Source: CAYPLH01 sp964411505
GTDB taxonomy: Bacteria; Bacillota; Clostridia; CAYPLH01; DUMO01
Assembly: GCA_964411505.1 (NCBI GenBank)
Contig: CAYPLH010000011.1
Location: 1 to 64,000 of the forward strand
Direction: 5' to 3'
DNA: 64,000 nt
Position 1 is the stretch's first letter; each line of letters starts with the position of its first letter. The notes below the pieces were generated by a model that was not told the DNA's origin, ran no database searches, and was given only the letters and a program-made list of their open reading frames with translations. The position numbers were made by a program, and so were the translations under genes. Below, in pieces: positions 43,302 through 51,431 of this stretch.

Positions 43302-44483
43302 TTACATTCTGCATAATATATCTTTCAAAAAGCTGGTCCCGGCAGCTGTACCTGCAACGTTGAAATAATCCAGTACAGTAGCCGCAATGTCAGCAAAAGT
43401 ACTACGGACTCCAAGATTAACAGATTTTTTTAGCGCTTCCCCCGTTACTAAAAGGGGGACATACTCTCTTGAATGATCTGTGCTTTCTGTAGTAGGATCG
43501 CAGCCATGATCAGCTGTTATTATAAGAATATCTTCCCTCTTCATGTTATTAATTATATCGGGAATTCTTAAATCAAACTCCATAAGAGCGTTTGCATAGC
43601 CTTCCACATTGTTTCTATGCCCATAAATTGAATCAAAATCAACACAGTTTGTGAAAATTAGACCCTCAAACTCTTCTTTCATATATTGTATTGTTTTATC
43701 TATACTATCCATGTTATTTTCAGTATGTACTGAATCAGTAAGACCACGTCCATTGAATACATCCTCAATTTTTCCTACACCTTTAACCCGGTAACCTTCA
43801 GATTTTAAAATATCAAGCATTGTAATACCCAGCGGATCAAGTGAAAAATCCTTTCTCCTGCTTGTCCTGGTAAAATTACCTATTTCACCGGAAAATGGTC
43901 TTGCAATAACTCTTCCTACTGCATGTTCATCTTTCATTACCTTACGCGCTATACGACAGATGTTGTAAAGCTCTTCTACCGGGATTACTTCTTCATGCGC
44001 TGCAATTTGAAATACACTGTCAGCCGAAGTATATACAATAGGTCTTTTTGTCCTTATGTGTTCTCTGCCCAGCTCTTCTATTATCCTTGTGCCAGAAGCT
44101 GCGTAATTTCCAAGGATTTTCCTGCTTATTTTCCTTTCGAACTCATTGATTACTTCATCTGGAAATCCTTTGGGATATACCGGGAAAGGTTTTTCCACAA
44201 TAATACCTGAAATCTCCCAATGACCCGAAGTCGTATCCTTTCCTGCTGACATTTCACCCATCTTTCCATAACATCCAACAGGTTTATTAAGAGCTTCTAC
44301 TCCTCTTATGTAGTTAATATTTCCAAGACCCAGCTTCTGAAGATTTGGAAGCTTTAAGTTGTTAACCTTCATCGCAATATTTCCTAAAGTATTGCTGCCA
44401 GCATCTCCATATTGGACCGCATCAGGTAGTTCCCCTATTCCAACACTGTCCATAACAATAATTATAACTCTTTTCATTGGCAT
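43302..44483 (-). CDS. deoB: Phosphopentomutase
   Basis: 393 residues, ATG 44483 behind AGGAG. The alkaline-phosphatase-superfamily metal motifs are complete: RVIIIVMDSVGIGELPDA at the N terminus, AGKDTTSGHWEISG with the phospho-acceptor Thr, and LIITADHGCDPTTESTDHSREYVPLLV near the C terminus. It interconverts ribose-1- and ribose-5-phosphate in nucleoside salvage, working with purine nucleoside phosphorylase (26270-27094). It lies downstream of xerD in the order nudF-spoIIM-xerD-deoB found in many Firmicutes. Confidence 0.95.
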   Translation of the reverse strand: MPMKRVIIIVMDSVGIGELPDAVQYGDAGSNTLGNIAMKVNNLKLPNLQKLGLGNINYIRGVEALNKPVGCYGKMGEMSAGKDTTSGHWEISGIIVEKPFPVYPKGFPDEVINEFERKISRKILGNYAASGTRIIEELGREHIRTKRPIVYTSADSVFQIAAHEEVIPVEELYNICRIARKVMKDEHAVGRVIARPFSGEIGNFTRTSRRKDFSLDPLGITMLDILKSEGYRVKGVGKIEDVFNGRGLTDSVHTENNMDSIDKTIQYMKEEFEGLIFTNCVDFDSIYGHRNNVEGYANALMEFDLRIPDIINNMKREDILIITADHGCDPTTESTDHSREYVPLLVTGEALKKSVNLGVRSTFADIAATVLDYFNVAGTAAGTSFLKDILCRM

Positions 44484-44618
44484 TCATATCTCCTATTATA
44501 CATAAGGAATTTTTCTCATATAATTTTTTATGATTGCTCCCCAGTATGAAATAAAGCGGCTTTTTTATGTAAAGTGCTCTACATAAAAATTTGCAGCATT
44601 ATTGCAATCTGGTGCAAC

Positions 44619-44667
44619 ATAATATGATTATCCAGCCTTCCATGTGAGACTAGATAATTGTATTATA
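44619..44667. repeat. Inverted-repeat element, ATAATATGATTATC family
   Basis: ATAATATGATTATC (44619-44632) faces GATAATTGTATTATA (44653-44667), with two mismatches. It sits in the 233-bp gap between xerD and deoB and includes CCAGCCTTCC, similar to the interior of the copy at 12548-12631. Confidence 0.55.
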
Positions 44668-44716
44668 CTACATTTTGATTACAAACAAAATCGCCCACAA
44701 AAACTTCTAGCTTATT

Positions 44717-45601
44717 TCATGCTCTTGGATGTGTTTTCTTATAAACTTCTCTTATTTTGTTTTTAGCAATCTGAGCATAAATCTGGGTTGATGAAATATC
44801 CGAATGTCCAAGCATTTCCTGGATAGATCTTAGATCTGCTCCATTTTCCAAAAGATGTGCGGCAAAGGAATGTCTTAATGTATGCGGTGTAATATCTTTG
44901 CTAATTTTCGCCTGATTCTTATATTGCTTAATAATTTTCCAGAAACCCTGTCTGGTAAGACGCTTTCCATTTAGATTTACAAAAAGCGCTTTTTCTTCAT
45001 GGTCTTGAATCATTAAGCTTCTGGATTTTGCAATATAACTTTTGAGCGCGCTTATAGCCATTGAACCGATTGGTATCATTCTTTCCCTACTAACTTTATT
45101 ACAGAGAATAAATCCTATGTCAAGGTTTAAGTCACTTATATCAAGTGAAATTAATTCAGACACCCTGATGCCTGTAGCATATAGAAGCTCAAGCATAGCT
45201 TTATCCCTATAACCTTTCAAATCGACGCATTTAGGCTGCTCAAGCAACAACTCGACTTCCTGCGTTGATAATATCTGCGGAAGTTTTTTTTCAACTTTTG
45301 GTGATTCCAGTCCTGATGTTGGGTTATAATCTATTATGCCACTTTTTTCTACATACTGGTAAAACGATCTAATTGACGCTAAGTTTCTTGAAATTGTAGA
45401 TGTAGCTCTACCCTTTTTCTGAAGGTACAACAAATAAACTATAATAGTAGTTTTGGAAGTCTTAGTTATGGTGTGTATATTTATCCCATTCAAATATGTA
45501 GTATATTGCTCAATATCCCTTTTGTATGATTGAAGTGTATTTTGTGACAACCTTTTATCCTTCTCCAGAAAATTAATGAACTCTTCTATTAATAATTCCA
45601 T
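44717..45601 (-). CDS. xerD: Tyrosine recombinase XerD
   Basis: 294 residues from ATG 45601 (TTG 45604 directly before it is possible; AAGGAG upstream). The N-terminal SAM-like domain (FINFLEKDKRLSQNTLQSYKRDIEQY) is followed by the catalytic domain with Arg in LLYATGIRVSELISLDISDL, the box HTLRHSFAAHLLENGADLRSIQEMLGHSDISSTQIYAQI holding His, Arg, His and the Tyr nucleophile. It resolves chromosome dimers at dif sites. The position next to deoB and spoIIM is the conserved place for xerD (ripX), so it is the housekeeping enzyme and not a phage integrase. Confidence 0.94.
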   Translation of the reverse strand: MELLIEEFINFLEKDKRLSQNTLQSYKRDIEQYTTYLNGINIHTITKTSKTTIIVYLLYLQKKGRATSTISRNLASIRSFYQYVEKSGIIDYNPTSGLESPKVEKKLPQILSTQEVELLLEQPKCVDLKGYRDKAMLELLYATGIRVSELISLDISDLNLDIGFILCNKVSRERMIPIGSMAISALKSYIAKSRSLMIQDHEEKALFVNLNGKRLTRQGFWKIIKQYKNQAKISKDITPHTLRHSFAAHLLENGADLRSIQEMLGHSDISSTQIYAQIAKNKIREVYKKTHPRA

Positions 45602-45852
45602 CAACCAACGACTCCTTAATTGTTATTCATCTATATGCAACATCTTTAAATCATGTGACATAGCCTTTGAAATAGACAATTTTAAAAGTAAATTTCCAAC
45701 AGCATATTACACAAAATTTTATACGTTAAATATAGATTTAAGTATAGACATTTATATATATTAAATCACAACACTATCTTTTCACTTTAAATTCAATTAT
45801 ATACAAATATTTTCAAGGCTTTTCTGGATAACAACTAAAAAAATGCTCCAGT

Positions 45853-46500
45853 TTATTTAAAGCCTGTTATTAAAGGAGCAATCATTTTAATAAACATCGG
45901 GCTTACATATGATTCAAATAGAGCGCCGACAAGTATCATTATTGAAAACAGTGCTGTTACAAGACAATATGCAGCAAAACTTGACTTTAAGCTTATTTTT
46001 GATGGCAATCTATTAGATCGGCTTTTTAAGATGGTCAGTGAAAAGTTTATACCACTGACACCAAGGGCTATTATAAATGGTACTATTATTATTTCTTTTG
46101 GAAGGGTTGACAAAAAAACAAATAACACGCCTTTAATTCCACATGCAGCAACAATAAAACCGGAACTAAATCCTGTCACAAAACCCTTTATCCCAACAGC
46201 GATATATATAAAGGGAACCCCGATTATAGTAACCCCTAGAACCCACAAAAGAGCTATTAACTTGAAATTTTCAATTACTGTAATTTTAAAAAGCTCAACA
46301 CTGTCGATATTTTGGTGGTTAATAAGATTTAAAAAACCATAGAAATAGTTTGTCAATTCAGAACTTTGATTAAAACTTAATCCGTTAACAGTAAAAGCAC
46401 CTGCACAAATACCCACAGTGAAAGCCAAAAACAAGAGCATATATGTATTAATGTTATTATTTATATGTTTTGTCAGTGTAACCTTAAAATTTGACAGCAT
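45853..46500 (-). CDS. spoIIM: Stage II sporulation protein M
   Basis: 215 residues from ATG 46500 behind TGGAG; the frame to 46533 is leader. The hydrophobic pattern gives five or so helices with the SpoIIM family text LAFTVGICAGAFTVNGLS, LLWVLGVTIIGVPFIYIAVGIKGFVTGFSSGFIVAACGIKGVLFVFLSTLPKEIIIVPFIIALG, and MFIKMIAPLITGFK at the end. SpoIIM is part of the DMP complex that drives septal membrane migration and engulfment in sporulation. The gap of 251 bp to xerD (45602-45852) has no fur gene, unlike Bacillus. Confidence 0.92.
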   Translation of the reverse strand: MLSNFKVTLTKHINNNINTYMLLFLAFTVGICAGAFTVNGLSFNQSSELTNYFYGFLNLINHQNIDSVELFKITVIENFKLIALLWVLGVTIIGVPFIYIAVGIKGFVTGFSSGFIVAACGIKGVLFVFLSTLPKEIIIVPFIIALGVSGINFSLTILKSRSNRLPSKISLKSSFAAYCLVTALFSIMILVGALFESYVSPMFIKMIAPLITGFK

Positions 46501-46689
46501 AAAAACTCCAGCATTTTTTATTGGCAGGATCATCTGTTATTATGAGCGCTTATTTGATGATTCTGTCTATTTGAATTCTATGCCTTGCTGAATAAAAAAA
46601 TTACAAAGATTATTAATTTTCGTAAACTTGATAAAATCCCAAGCCTTACTTTTATAAACCCCCGCAGCGAATGGTTACAGTACGTTTTT

Positions 46690-47238
46690 CTATATTATGA
46701 TTTCTTTTCTTAAAATCCTGTCGGCGATCAACAACCCTATTATGGTCTTTGCATCAGTTATCTCATGTGAAAGAACCTTATTGATCAATTCACTAAGAGG
46801 AATCTTTTCACATGATATAAATTCATCCTCATCAGCGCAAGCAGAGCCTTCTTCAAGGTCTGTGGCTACAAACAAGTGTAATACCTCGTTACAAAAACCT
46901 GGAGTACTGTGAACACTGATAATATGTGTAATTTTCCCTGCTACAAGCCCAGTCTCTTCCTTCAACTCACGTTTTGCGCAATCTTCAGGTTTTTCCCCGG
47001 GATCCAGTTTACCAGCTGGGATCTCAAGAGAGTTTTTTTCAATTGCTTTTCTATATTGTCTTACCATGTAAATATTTCCATCACAATCAATAGGAATGAC
47101 AACCGCTGCTCCAGGGTGTAATACAAGATCGCGTTTTGCCTCTTTACCATTGGGCAGGGTAACTCTAAGCGTGTCAACATCTATAACACTTCCGTTAAAA
47201 ACTCGTGTTCTAGAAATTGTTTTTTCTTCATACTTCAT
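46690..47238 (-). CDS. nudF: NUDIX hydrolase, ADP-ribose pyrophosphatase type
   Basis: 182 residues, ATG 47238 about 8 nt after GAGG. The Nudix box is complete: GKLDPGEKPEDCAKRELKEETGLV, with the catalytic Glu pair. It is preceded by VVIPIDCDGNIYMVRQYRKAIEKNSLEIPAG, the text of the ADP-ribose/NudF group. It hydrolyses ADP-ribose and related nucleotide sugars. It heads the nudF-spoIIM-xerD-deoB series. No paired transport or NAD gene is present. Confidence 0.92.
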   Translation of the reverse strand: MKYEEKTISRTRVFNGSVIDVDTLRVTLPNGKEAKRDLVLHPGAAVVIPIDCDGNIYMVRQYRKAIEKNSLEIPAGKLDPGEKPEDCAKRELKEETGLVAGKITHIISVHSTPGFCNEVLHLFVATDLEEGSACADEDEFISCEKIPLSELINKVLSHEITDAKTIIGLLIADRILRKEIII

Positions 47239-47460
47239 TTGATTATCTCCTCATATGTTAATTTTTGTAAAGTTTCAATTTAAAATTTCAGTGACAAACC
47301 TCAGATTTTTCAAACTATTTACTATCTGGTAATTATATTTGTCGGAAATACATATACTTAAAACTGTAATATAACTGGAATGCTAATTCCACAGTTTACT
47401 TGCTTTAAGATATTGACCACACTTTATACCCCAAAAAAAGATTTGGAAAGGATTTCTGCC

Positions 47461-47601
47461 ATGATGCAATACATTTTTAAAGGAAGCCTATATTTATGCG
47501 GCAAGCCTGCTGAGATTATAAAGCAGCTTAATGAACTAAAAAACGAATATAATACTGTAAAAGAACTAATTGACAGTAAATTGAAACCACTAGAAAAATA
47601 A
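47461..47601 (+). CDS. Small hypothetical protein (46 aa)
   Basis: ATG 47461 lies about 9 nt after GGAAAGGATT, so it can be translated. The protein is short: MMQYIFKGSLYLCGKPAEII, then a charged helix QLNELKNEYNTVKELI. I have the impression that this text recurs in clostridial genomes but cannot prove it. It ends 4 bp before the proC stop on the opposite strand and would be convergent with it. The longer ORF to 47380 has no ribosome site. Confidence 0.45.
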   Translation: MMQYIFKGSLYLCGKPAEIIKQLNELKNEYNTVKELIDSKLKPLEK

Positions 47602-47605
47602 CACT

Positions 47606-48415
47606 TCATCGTTTACTCATTTCTCTGGTTTTTCTAGTACAGGCATTCATTGCCTCTATTACAGCATTACGAAATGAACACTTTTCCAATACAGCTACGG
47701 CTTCAATAGTAGTGCCTGCTGGGGTGCATACCTGATCCTTAAGCTCGCCTGGGTGTTTACCTGTTTCTAAAACCATCTTTGCAGAACCTAAAACAGCCTG
47801 TGCAGCAAGCTTATATGATAATTCCCTAGGAATCCCTGATTGAACAGCTGCATCAGACATAGCTTCTATAAACATAAATACATAAGCAGGACTACTGCTT
47901 GTCAATGCGACAACTTCATTCATTAAATTTTCAGGCAATTCCTCTACCCTACCTGCACATTTGAACAAAGCTGACACTTCTAATTTTTCACAATCTGTTA
48001 CATTGGAATTGCATGAAATCAGCGTCATTCCTTCACCAACCTGCAATGGAGTGTTTGGCATGACCCGGACAACCTTTTTTTCTTTTCCAATTACATCTTC
48101 AAGAAACTTCAAAGTAACACCTGCCGCAATTGAAACAACAACCTTTTCACCAGTCATCCTATCTGCAAAAGACTCCAATACATATTTTACTAAGTTAGGC
48201 TTAACAGCAATAATGATAATATCACTACATTCTGCAAGCTCACGGCTTGAGCCTGTAGTATTTATGTTATACCTATTCTTAACAGTTTCAAGCTTTTGAG
48301 CGCTTTGATCAAAACAGTAAAGTTTATCAGTCGACATAAGATTAGATTCAGTTATTCCTTTTAATATAGCAGTACCCATTACACCAGTACCAATAATTCC
48401 TATCCTCTTACTCAT
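47606..48415 (-). CDS. proC: Pyrroline-5-carboxylate reductase
   Basis: 269 residues, ATG 48415. The Rossmann motif RIGIIGTGVMGTAILKGI binds NAD(P)H. Later come DIIIIAVKPNLVKYVLESF, VVSIAAGVTLKFLEDVIG, VVRVMPNTPLQVGEGMTLIS and the dimer/substrate region ALTSSSPAYVFMFIEAMSDAAVQSGIPRELSYKLAAQAVLGSAKMVLETGKHPGELKDQVCTPAGTTIEAVAVLE. It makes proline from pyrroline-5-carboxylate. It is an independent gene on the same strand as nudF with a 367-bp gap. Confidence 0.95.
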   Translation of the reverse strand: MSKRIGIIGTGVMGTAILKGITESNLMSTDKLYCFDQSAQKLETVKNRYNINTTGSSRELAECSDIIIIAVKPNLVKYVLESFADRMTGEKVVVSIAAGVTLKFLEDVIGKEKKVVRVMPNTPLQVGEGMTLISCNSNVTDCEKLEVSALFKCAGRVEELPENLMNEVVALTSSSPAYVFMFIEAMSDAAVQSGIPRELSYKLAAQAVLGSAKMVLETGKHPGELKDQVCTPAGTTIEAVAVLEKCSFRNAVIEAMNACTRKTREMSKR

Positions 48416-48802
48416 ATTTATAGTATCTCCTCTTTATATTTTATTTAATTGAGTTTTCACGCTCCTTTTTGTTCAATGTTCAACTTATGCTAATTACACA
48501 CGAATCAAGTAACACAGCACTGCACCTCACTACATCTGTAAATTTCAACTCACTTCACTTTTTACACATAACTCTATTAAAATCTAATTATATCATTAAT
48601 AATATATCAATAAAATATAAATTTAAGCTTTTTGGTATGCATAAGCTTCAGTTCGCACACCATAAATTTCATTTTGGCATTCTAATAATAAATTGACAGA
48701 CTTTAATCGGACAATTTTGCGACAAACTAATTTCAGGCGAGACCCTACCGAAGATAGACTTTAACTTTTCATTTTACCTAGTTTTTAAACTTATTTTAAC
48801 CA
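48416..48802. other. Gene-free AT-rich interval before tRNA-Trp
   Basis: I read both strands and see no ORF with a ribosome site, no tRNA and no strong hairpin. The only ORF of size (48469-48696, plus) is low complexity, lacks a ribosome site and looks spurious. Confidence 0.6.
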
Positions 48803-48832
48803 TTGACAAAAAGCTCGAAGCTGTTGTATACT
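48803..48832 (+). promoter_or_regulatory. Promoter of tRNA-Trp
   Basis: TTGACA (48803-48808) and TATACT (48827-48832) are 18 bp apart, 13 bp ahead of the tRNA. Confidence 0.8.
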
Positions 48833-48845
48833 AAATAAGTCTCGT

Positions 48846-48921
48846 AGGGGAGTAGCGCAATTGGCAGAGTAGCGGTCTCCAAAACCGTCGGTTGCAGGTT
48901 CGAGTCCTGTCTCCCCTGCCA
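48846..48921 (+). tRNA. tRNA-Trp (anticodon CCA)
   Basis: The cloverleaf is complete: acceptor AGGGGAG with CTCCCCT, D arm GCGCAATTGGCAGAGT, anticodon arm CGGTC-TCCAAAA-CCG with anticodon CCA, T arm GCAGGTTCGAGTCCTGT, discriminator G and encoded CCA (48919-48921). Its 3' third (48889-48921) and the following 160 bp are duplicated at 50809-51012. Confidence 0.96.
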
Positions 48922-48926
48922 GTGAT

Positions 48927-48958
48927 AAAGCCTGTAACTTTAATGGTTACAGGCTTTT
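48927..48958 (+). terminator. tRNA-Trp terminator
   Basis: AAAGCCTGTAAC (48927-48938) pairs with GTTACAGGCTTT (48946-48957) and ends in a T run. An identical copy lies at 50847-50878 in the duplicated segment. Confidence 0.88.
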
Positions 48959-49162
48959 GTTATGTTCTTTATAATGTGTTTTGGGGACTATTTTTGAGTG
49001 TGATTCTAGGTGATATTGCGCTCAAAAAAAAGACACAACATGTTAAGACATGAATACATCACTACATAATGAATTTATTTACGGCTAAAATCCATTATTT
49101 CACGTGCCTGCTAAGGATATGTCTTTCCTGTAAAACGCCTACAAATCGAAATATCACGCAAT

Positions 49163-49350
49163 AAGCCTATATTTAAAATAGTTGAGTTTACGGATAGAAC
49201 AGCGCAAAGATTTATGAAAGTTGCAAACGAATATTCAAATTCCACACTGGTGTGGAATTTAGGGATAAAAGAAGCATACATGCTTTGCTTGATGTCCCGG
49301 TAGAAGAGTGAGAAATCTTCATCCAGTCTAATCAGGTAGATGAAATGACA
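49163..49350 (+). pseudogene. Frameshifted remnant of a DUF3102 gene
   Basis: Frame one from about 49163 reads IVEFTDRTAQRFMKVANEYS, then LGIKEAYMLCL, matching the conserved core of DUF3102 (R-T-A-Q-x-F-M, then LG-x-K-A). After a frameshift near 49290 the text continues DVPVEE, a stop, then IFIQSNQVDEMTTRE, which is the next conserved piece of the family. There is no start codon with a ribosome site. DUF3102 genes are usual in prophages and conjugative elements, so this marks a decayed mobile element just inside the tRNA-Trp gene. Confidence 0.65.
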
Positions 49351-49459
49351 ACGAGAGAATATAGATACAATTCACACAAAATGCAACAAAACAAAAAACA
49401 TATTCCTTCTCTCTTAGCACTATGATATAATAGACCCAGTAAGTAAGGAGGCGGTATTT

Positions 49460-49771
49460 GTGGATGATAAAACCTTTGAATTGATGGAAAAGATGTATAG
49501 CGAATTTTCAGAATTCCGGAAAGAAACTAACCAACGCTTTGATGGTTTGAAATTTGAAATCATGCATGTTGGTAACCACGTAACCAAAATCGAAAATGAG
49601 CATGGTAAAAAGCTTGATGCACTTTTTGATGGTTACAAGCAAACCTATGAAAAACTACAAGAGCATGATAAAAGATTTGATGATGTTGAAACCAAGCTGG
49701 ACAACCTCTCTATACAGGTAAACGGTCACGAATCTAAGCTTAAGGTTTTAGGAGGCGGCAGAAATAAATAA
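49460..49771 (+). CDS. Coiled-coil protein, duplicated family (copy 1)
   Basis: 103 residues, GTG 49460 behind GGAGG, with an ATGATATAAT box about 25 bp upstream. The protein is one long heptad-rich helix: DDKTFELMEKMYSEFSEFRK, then DALFDGYKQTYEKLQEHDKRF and a short basic C terminus (GGGRNK). It has no membrane segment or enzyme motif. A second copy lies at 51120-51431. The C-terminal 60 residues are identical except for one position, while the part near residues 15-45 differs. Similar small coiled coils are frequent beside clostridial prophages, but I cannot give a function. Confidence 0.75.
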   Translation: MDDKTFELMEKMYSEFSEFRKETNQRFDGLKFEIMHVGNHVTKIENEHGKKLDALFDGYKQTYEKLQEHDKRFDDVETKLDNLSIQVNGHESKLKVLGGGRNK

Positions 49772-49874
49772 AACAAATATAAATGCTGTTTCGACTGTGA
49801 TTTAATTATCAACTTATGACGCTTCTTTCCCCTGATCGGCAAGTATACATGCTTCCTGTAAAGGAGAATGATAT

Positions 49875-49898
49875 CTTTTAGCGGTTTTCCGCTAAAAG
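49875..49898. other. Perfect 10-bp hairpin
   Basis: CTTTTAGCGG and CCGCTAAAAG pair perfectly around TTTT. It is in the 282-bp gap between the coiled-coil gene and the interrupted membrane gene. It lacks a T run and could be an operator or an mRNA stem. Confidence 0.4.
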
Positions 49899-50053
49899 CT
49901 TGAACGTCTATTCTATCAAGAAACAGTACATTTTATAAGATTCTATTCTAAGGTGAAATATTATGTAAAGCTATTTTGAGCAATCTTAAAAATAATCTTG
50001 TCTTCTTCTCCACTCCAATATGACATTATGTAATAAAAAGGGAGGCGATTGTT

Positions 50054-50740
50054 GTGAAAGGATGTCTACTAGTTGTATTTGCAGCTTTTTTGTTTGATTC
50101 AATGTTAATCTATTTAGGGGTGGAATAAAACACATCTTTTGCTATAGCTGCTCTTTCGGCGATTATATTCATGGTAGCTGCTTTAGTCTATTCAAGCGAG
50201 ATTAAAAATAAAAAGGAAGAAGAAAAGGAAAGATTGGATAATGATGAAAAGAATAAGGCAAATAAGCGGTATTCAGAATATGGCTGTCCTCAAAACAGTA
50301 ATCAATTTACTTATTTAAGCGGTCTTCCAGGCATAACCGAAACATATTCAATATTTGTTTGGCGTGATAATTGTTTTTTAAATTTTCTAATTGATTCATC
50401 TTTAGTTCACAAAATTCAAATACCATTAACCGATATAAGATATTTTTCTCTTAAGGGCGATTTACGACAGGAAACCGAACTCATTGGTGAGATAAGACGT
50501 ATGACAACAGGCGAGTTCGTTATAGCCGAAGGCTTGTTCGGGGCTGCAGCAACAATTAACCGAAACAACCAAACTATATCAAATATAAAAAATATTGATG
50601 AGCGAAAAACTATTATCAACGCAACTATTAATGGTAAAGATCGCTTTATTGTTTTTGAAACAGGTGCTTTATATAATTATCTGCTTGAACAGATTCCCGA
50701 AAAAGAGCAGCTGTTTGTAAACATGCAGACCAAAAGTTGA
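50054..50740 (+). pseudogene. Membrane-anchored protein gene interrupted by an in-frame TAA
   Basis: GTG 50054 lies 8 nt after GGGAGGCG. The frame encodes a membrane helix (MKGCLLVVFAAFLFDSMLIY, then LGVE), hits TAA at 50126-50128, and continues in the same frame with FAIAALSAIIFMVAALVYSS, a second helix, and a 170-residue cytoplasmic part (to TGA 50738-50740) that looks intact. One nonsense codon between two helices is the only damage. Either the gene is a fresh pseudogene, the downstream part restarts at ATG 50171, or the stop is read through. The soluble part has TGEFVIAEGLFGAAATINRN and is not a family I recognise. It sits inside the tRNA-Trp duplication. Confidence 0.65.
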
Positions 50741-50760
50741 GCTGAAAGGCTCTTTTTTTT
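50739..50760 (+). terminator. Short terminator
   Basis: GAGC-TGAAAG-GCTC followed by eight T overlaps the stop codon of the preceding gene. Confidence 0.65.
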
Positions 50761-50808
50761 ATATAATACCTAAAAGAAAGTAAAACGGTATTATATCTTA
50801 TGTCAGTA

Positions 50809-51012
50809 CGGTTGCAGGTTCGAGTTCTGTCTCCCCTGCCAGTGATAAAGCCTGTAACTTTAATGGTTACAGGCTTTTGTTATGTATATCTATCATGATG
50901 TTTGTAATGTGATTTGGGGACTATTTTTGAGTGTAATTCTAGGTGATATTGCGCTCAAAAAAGACACAACATGTTAAGACATGAATACATCATTGCAGAA
51001 TGGATTTATTTC
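50809..51012 (+). repeat. Duplicated tRNA-Trp 3' end and downstream sequence
   Basis: 50809-50841 repeats the last 33 bases of tRNA-Trp (one change, GTTCGAGTTC for GTTCGAGTCC), and the following terminator and the block from TTGGGGACTATTTTTGAGTG to AAGACATGAATACATCA repeat 48922-49080 with small differences. The lone 3' end cannot form a tRNA. The pattern resembles an attachment-site duplication made by an element entering the tRNA gene, but the extra shared downstream DNA also fits a plain tandem duplication. Confidence 0.85.
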
Positions 51013-51091
51013 CGTGCGATTTTTTTTGCCACAGCAAAAAACGCACATGCGCAATTATATCATGCAATTTCTTCGAAATTCATGATATAAT
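51013..51091. repeat. Double-hairpin repeat family III, copy 2
   Basis: Nearly identical to 23223-23302 (CGTGCGATTTTTTTTGC, then CACAGCAAAAAACGCACATG, and the ATTATATCATG/CATGATATAAT stem). It takes the place that the DUF3102 remnant occupies in the first half of the duplication, and its final GATATAAT doubles as the -10 box of the coiled-coil gene, as at copy 1. It was therefore probably inserted or exchanged right at the promoter. Confidence 0.75.
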
Positions 51092-51119
51092 AGACCCAGT
51101 AAGTAAGGAGGCGGTATTT

Positions 51120-51431
51120 GTGGATGATAAAACCTTTGAATTGATGGAAAAGATGTATAATGAATTTGGTATCTTTAAAAAAGATATGACTGAATTTCGA
51201 AATGAAACCAATAAAAGATTTGACACAATTGATGGGCATATTATGCGGATTGAGAATGAGCACGGTAAAAAGCTTGATGCACTTTTTGATGGTTACAGAC
51301 AAACCTATGAAAAACTACAAGAGCATGACAAAAGATTTGATGATGTTGAAACCAAGCTGGACAACCTCTCTATACAGGTAAACGGTCACGAATCTAAGCT
51401 TAAGGTTTTAGGAGGCGGCAGAAATAAATAG
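51120..51431 (+). CDS. Coiled-coil protein, duplicated family (copy 2)
   Basis: 103 residues from GTG 51120, with the same GGAGG spacing as copy 1. The ORF extends further upstream, but that part is the repeat and not coding. Residues 1-14 and about 45-103 match copy 1 almost exactly, including DALFDGYRQTYEKLQEHDKRF; residues 15-44 differ (FGIFKKDMTEFRNETNKRFD). The mosaic of identical ends and a changed middle suggests either selection or recombination between copies. Function unknown. Confidence 0.75.
   Translation: MDDKTFELMEKMYNEFGIFKKDMTEFRNETNKRFDTIDGHIMRIENEHGKKLDALFDGYRQTYEKLQEHDKRFDDVETKLDNLSIQVNGHESKLKVLGGGRNK

Noticed and set aside
44717..45601. XerD-like gene as a mobile element integrase
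   Set aside because: Its size, motifs and place between spoIIM and deoB mark it as the housekeeping recombinase.
48469..48696. Plus-strand ORF of 75 codons before tRNA-Trp
   Set aside because: No ribosome site, low-complexity product, overlapping AT-rich intergenic DNA.
48889..50841. A complete integrative element with att sites at tRNA-Trp
   Set aside because: The 3' tRNA duplicate is there, but no integrase, excisionase or relaxase gene lies between, and the repeat continues past the tRNA; kept only as a remnant or duplication.
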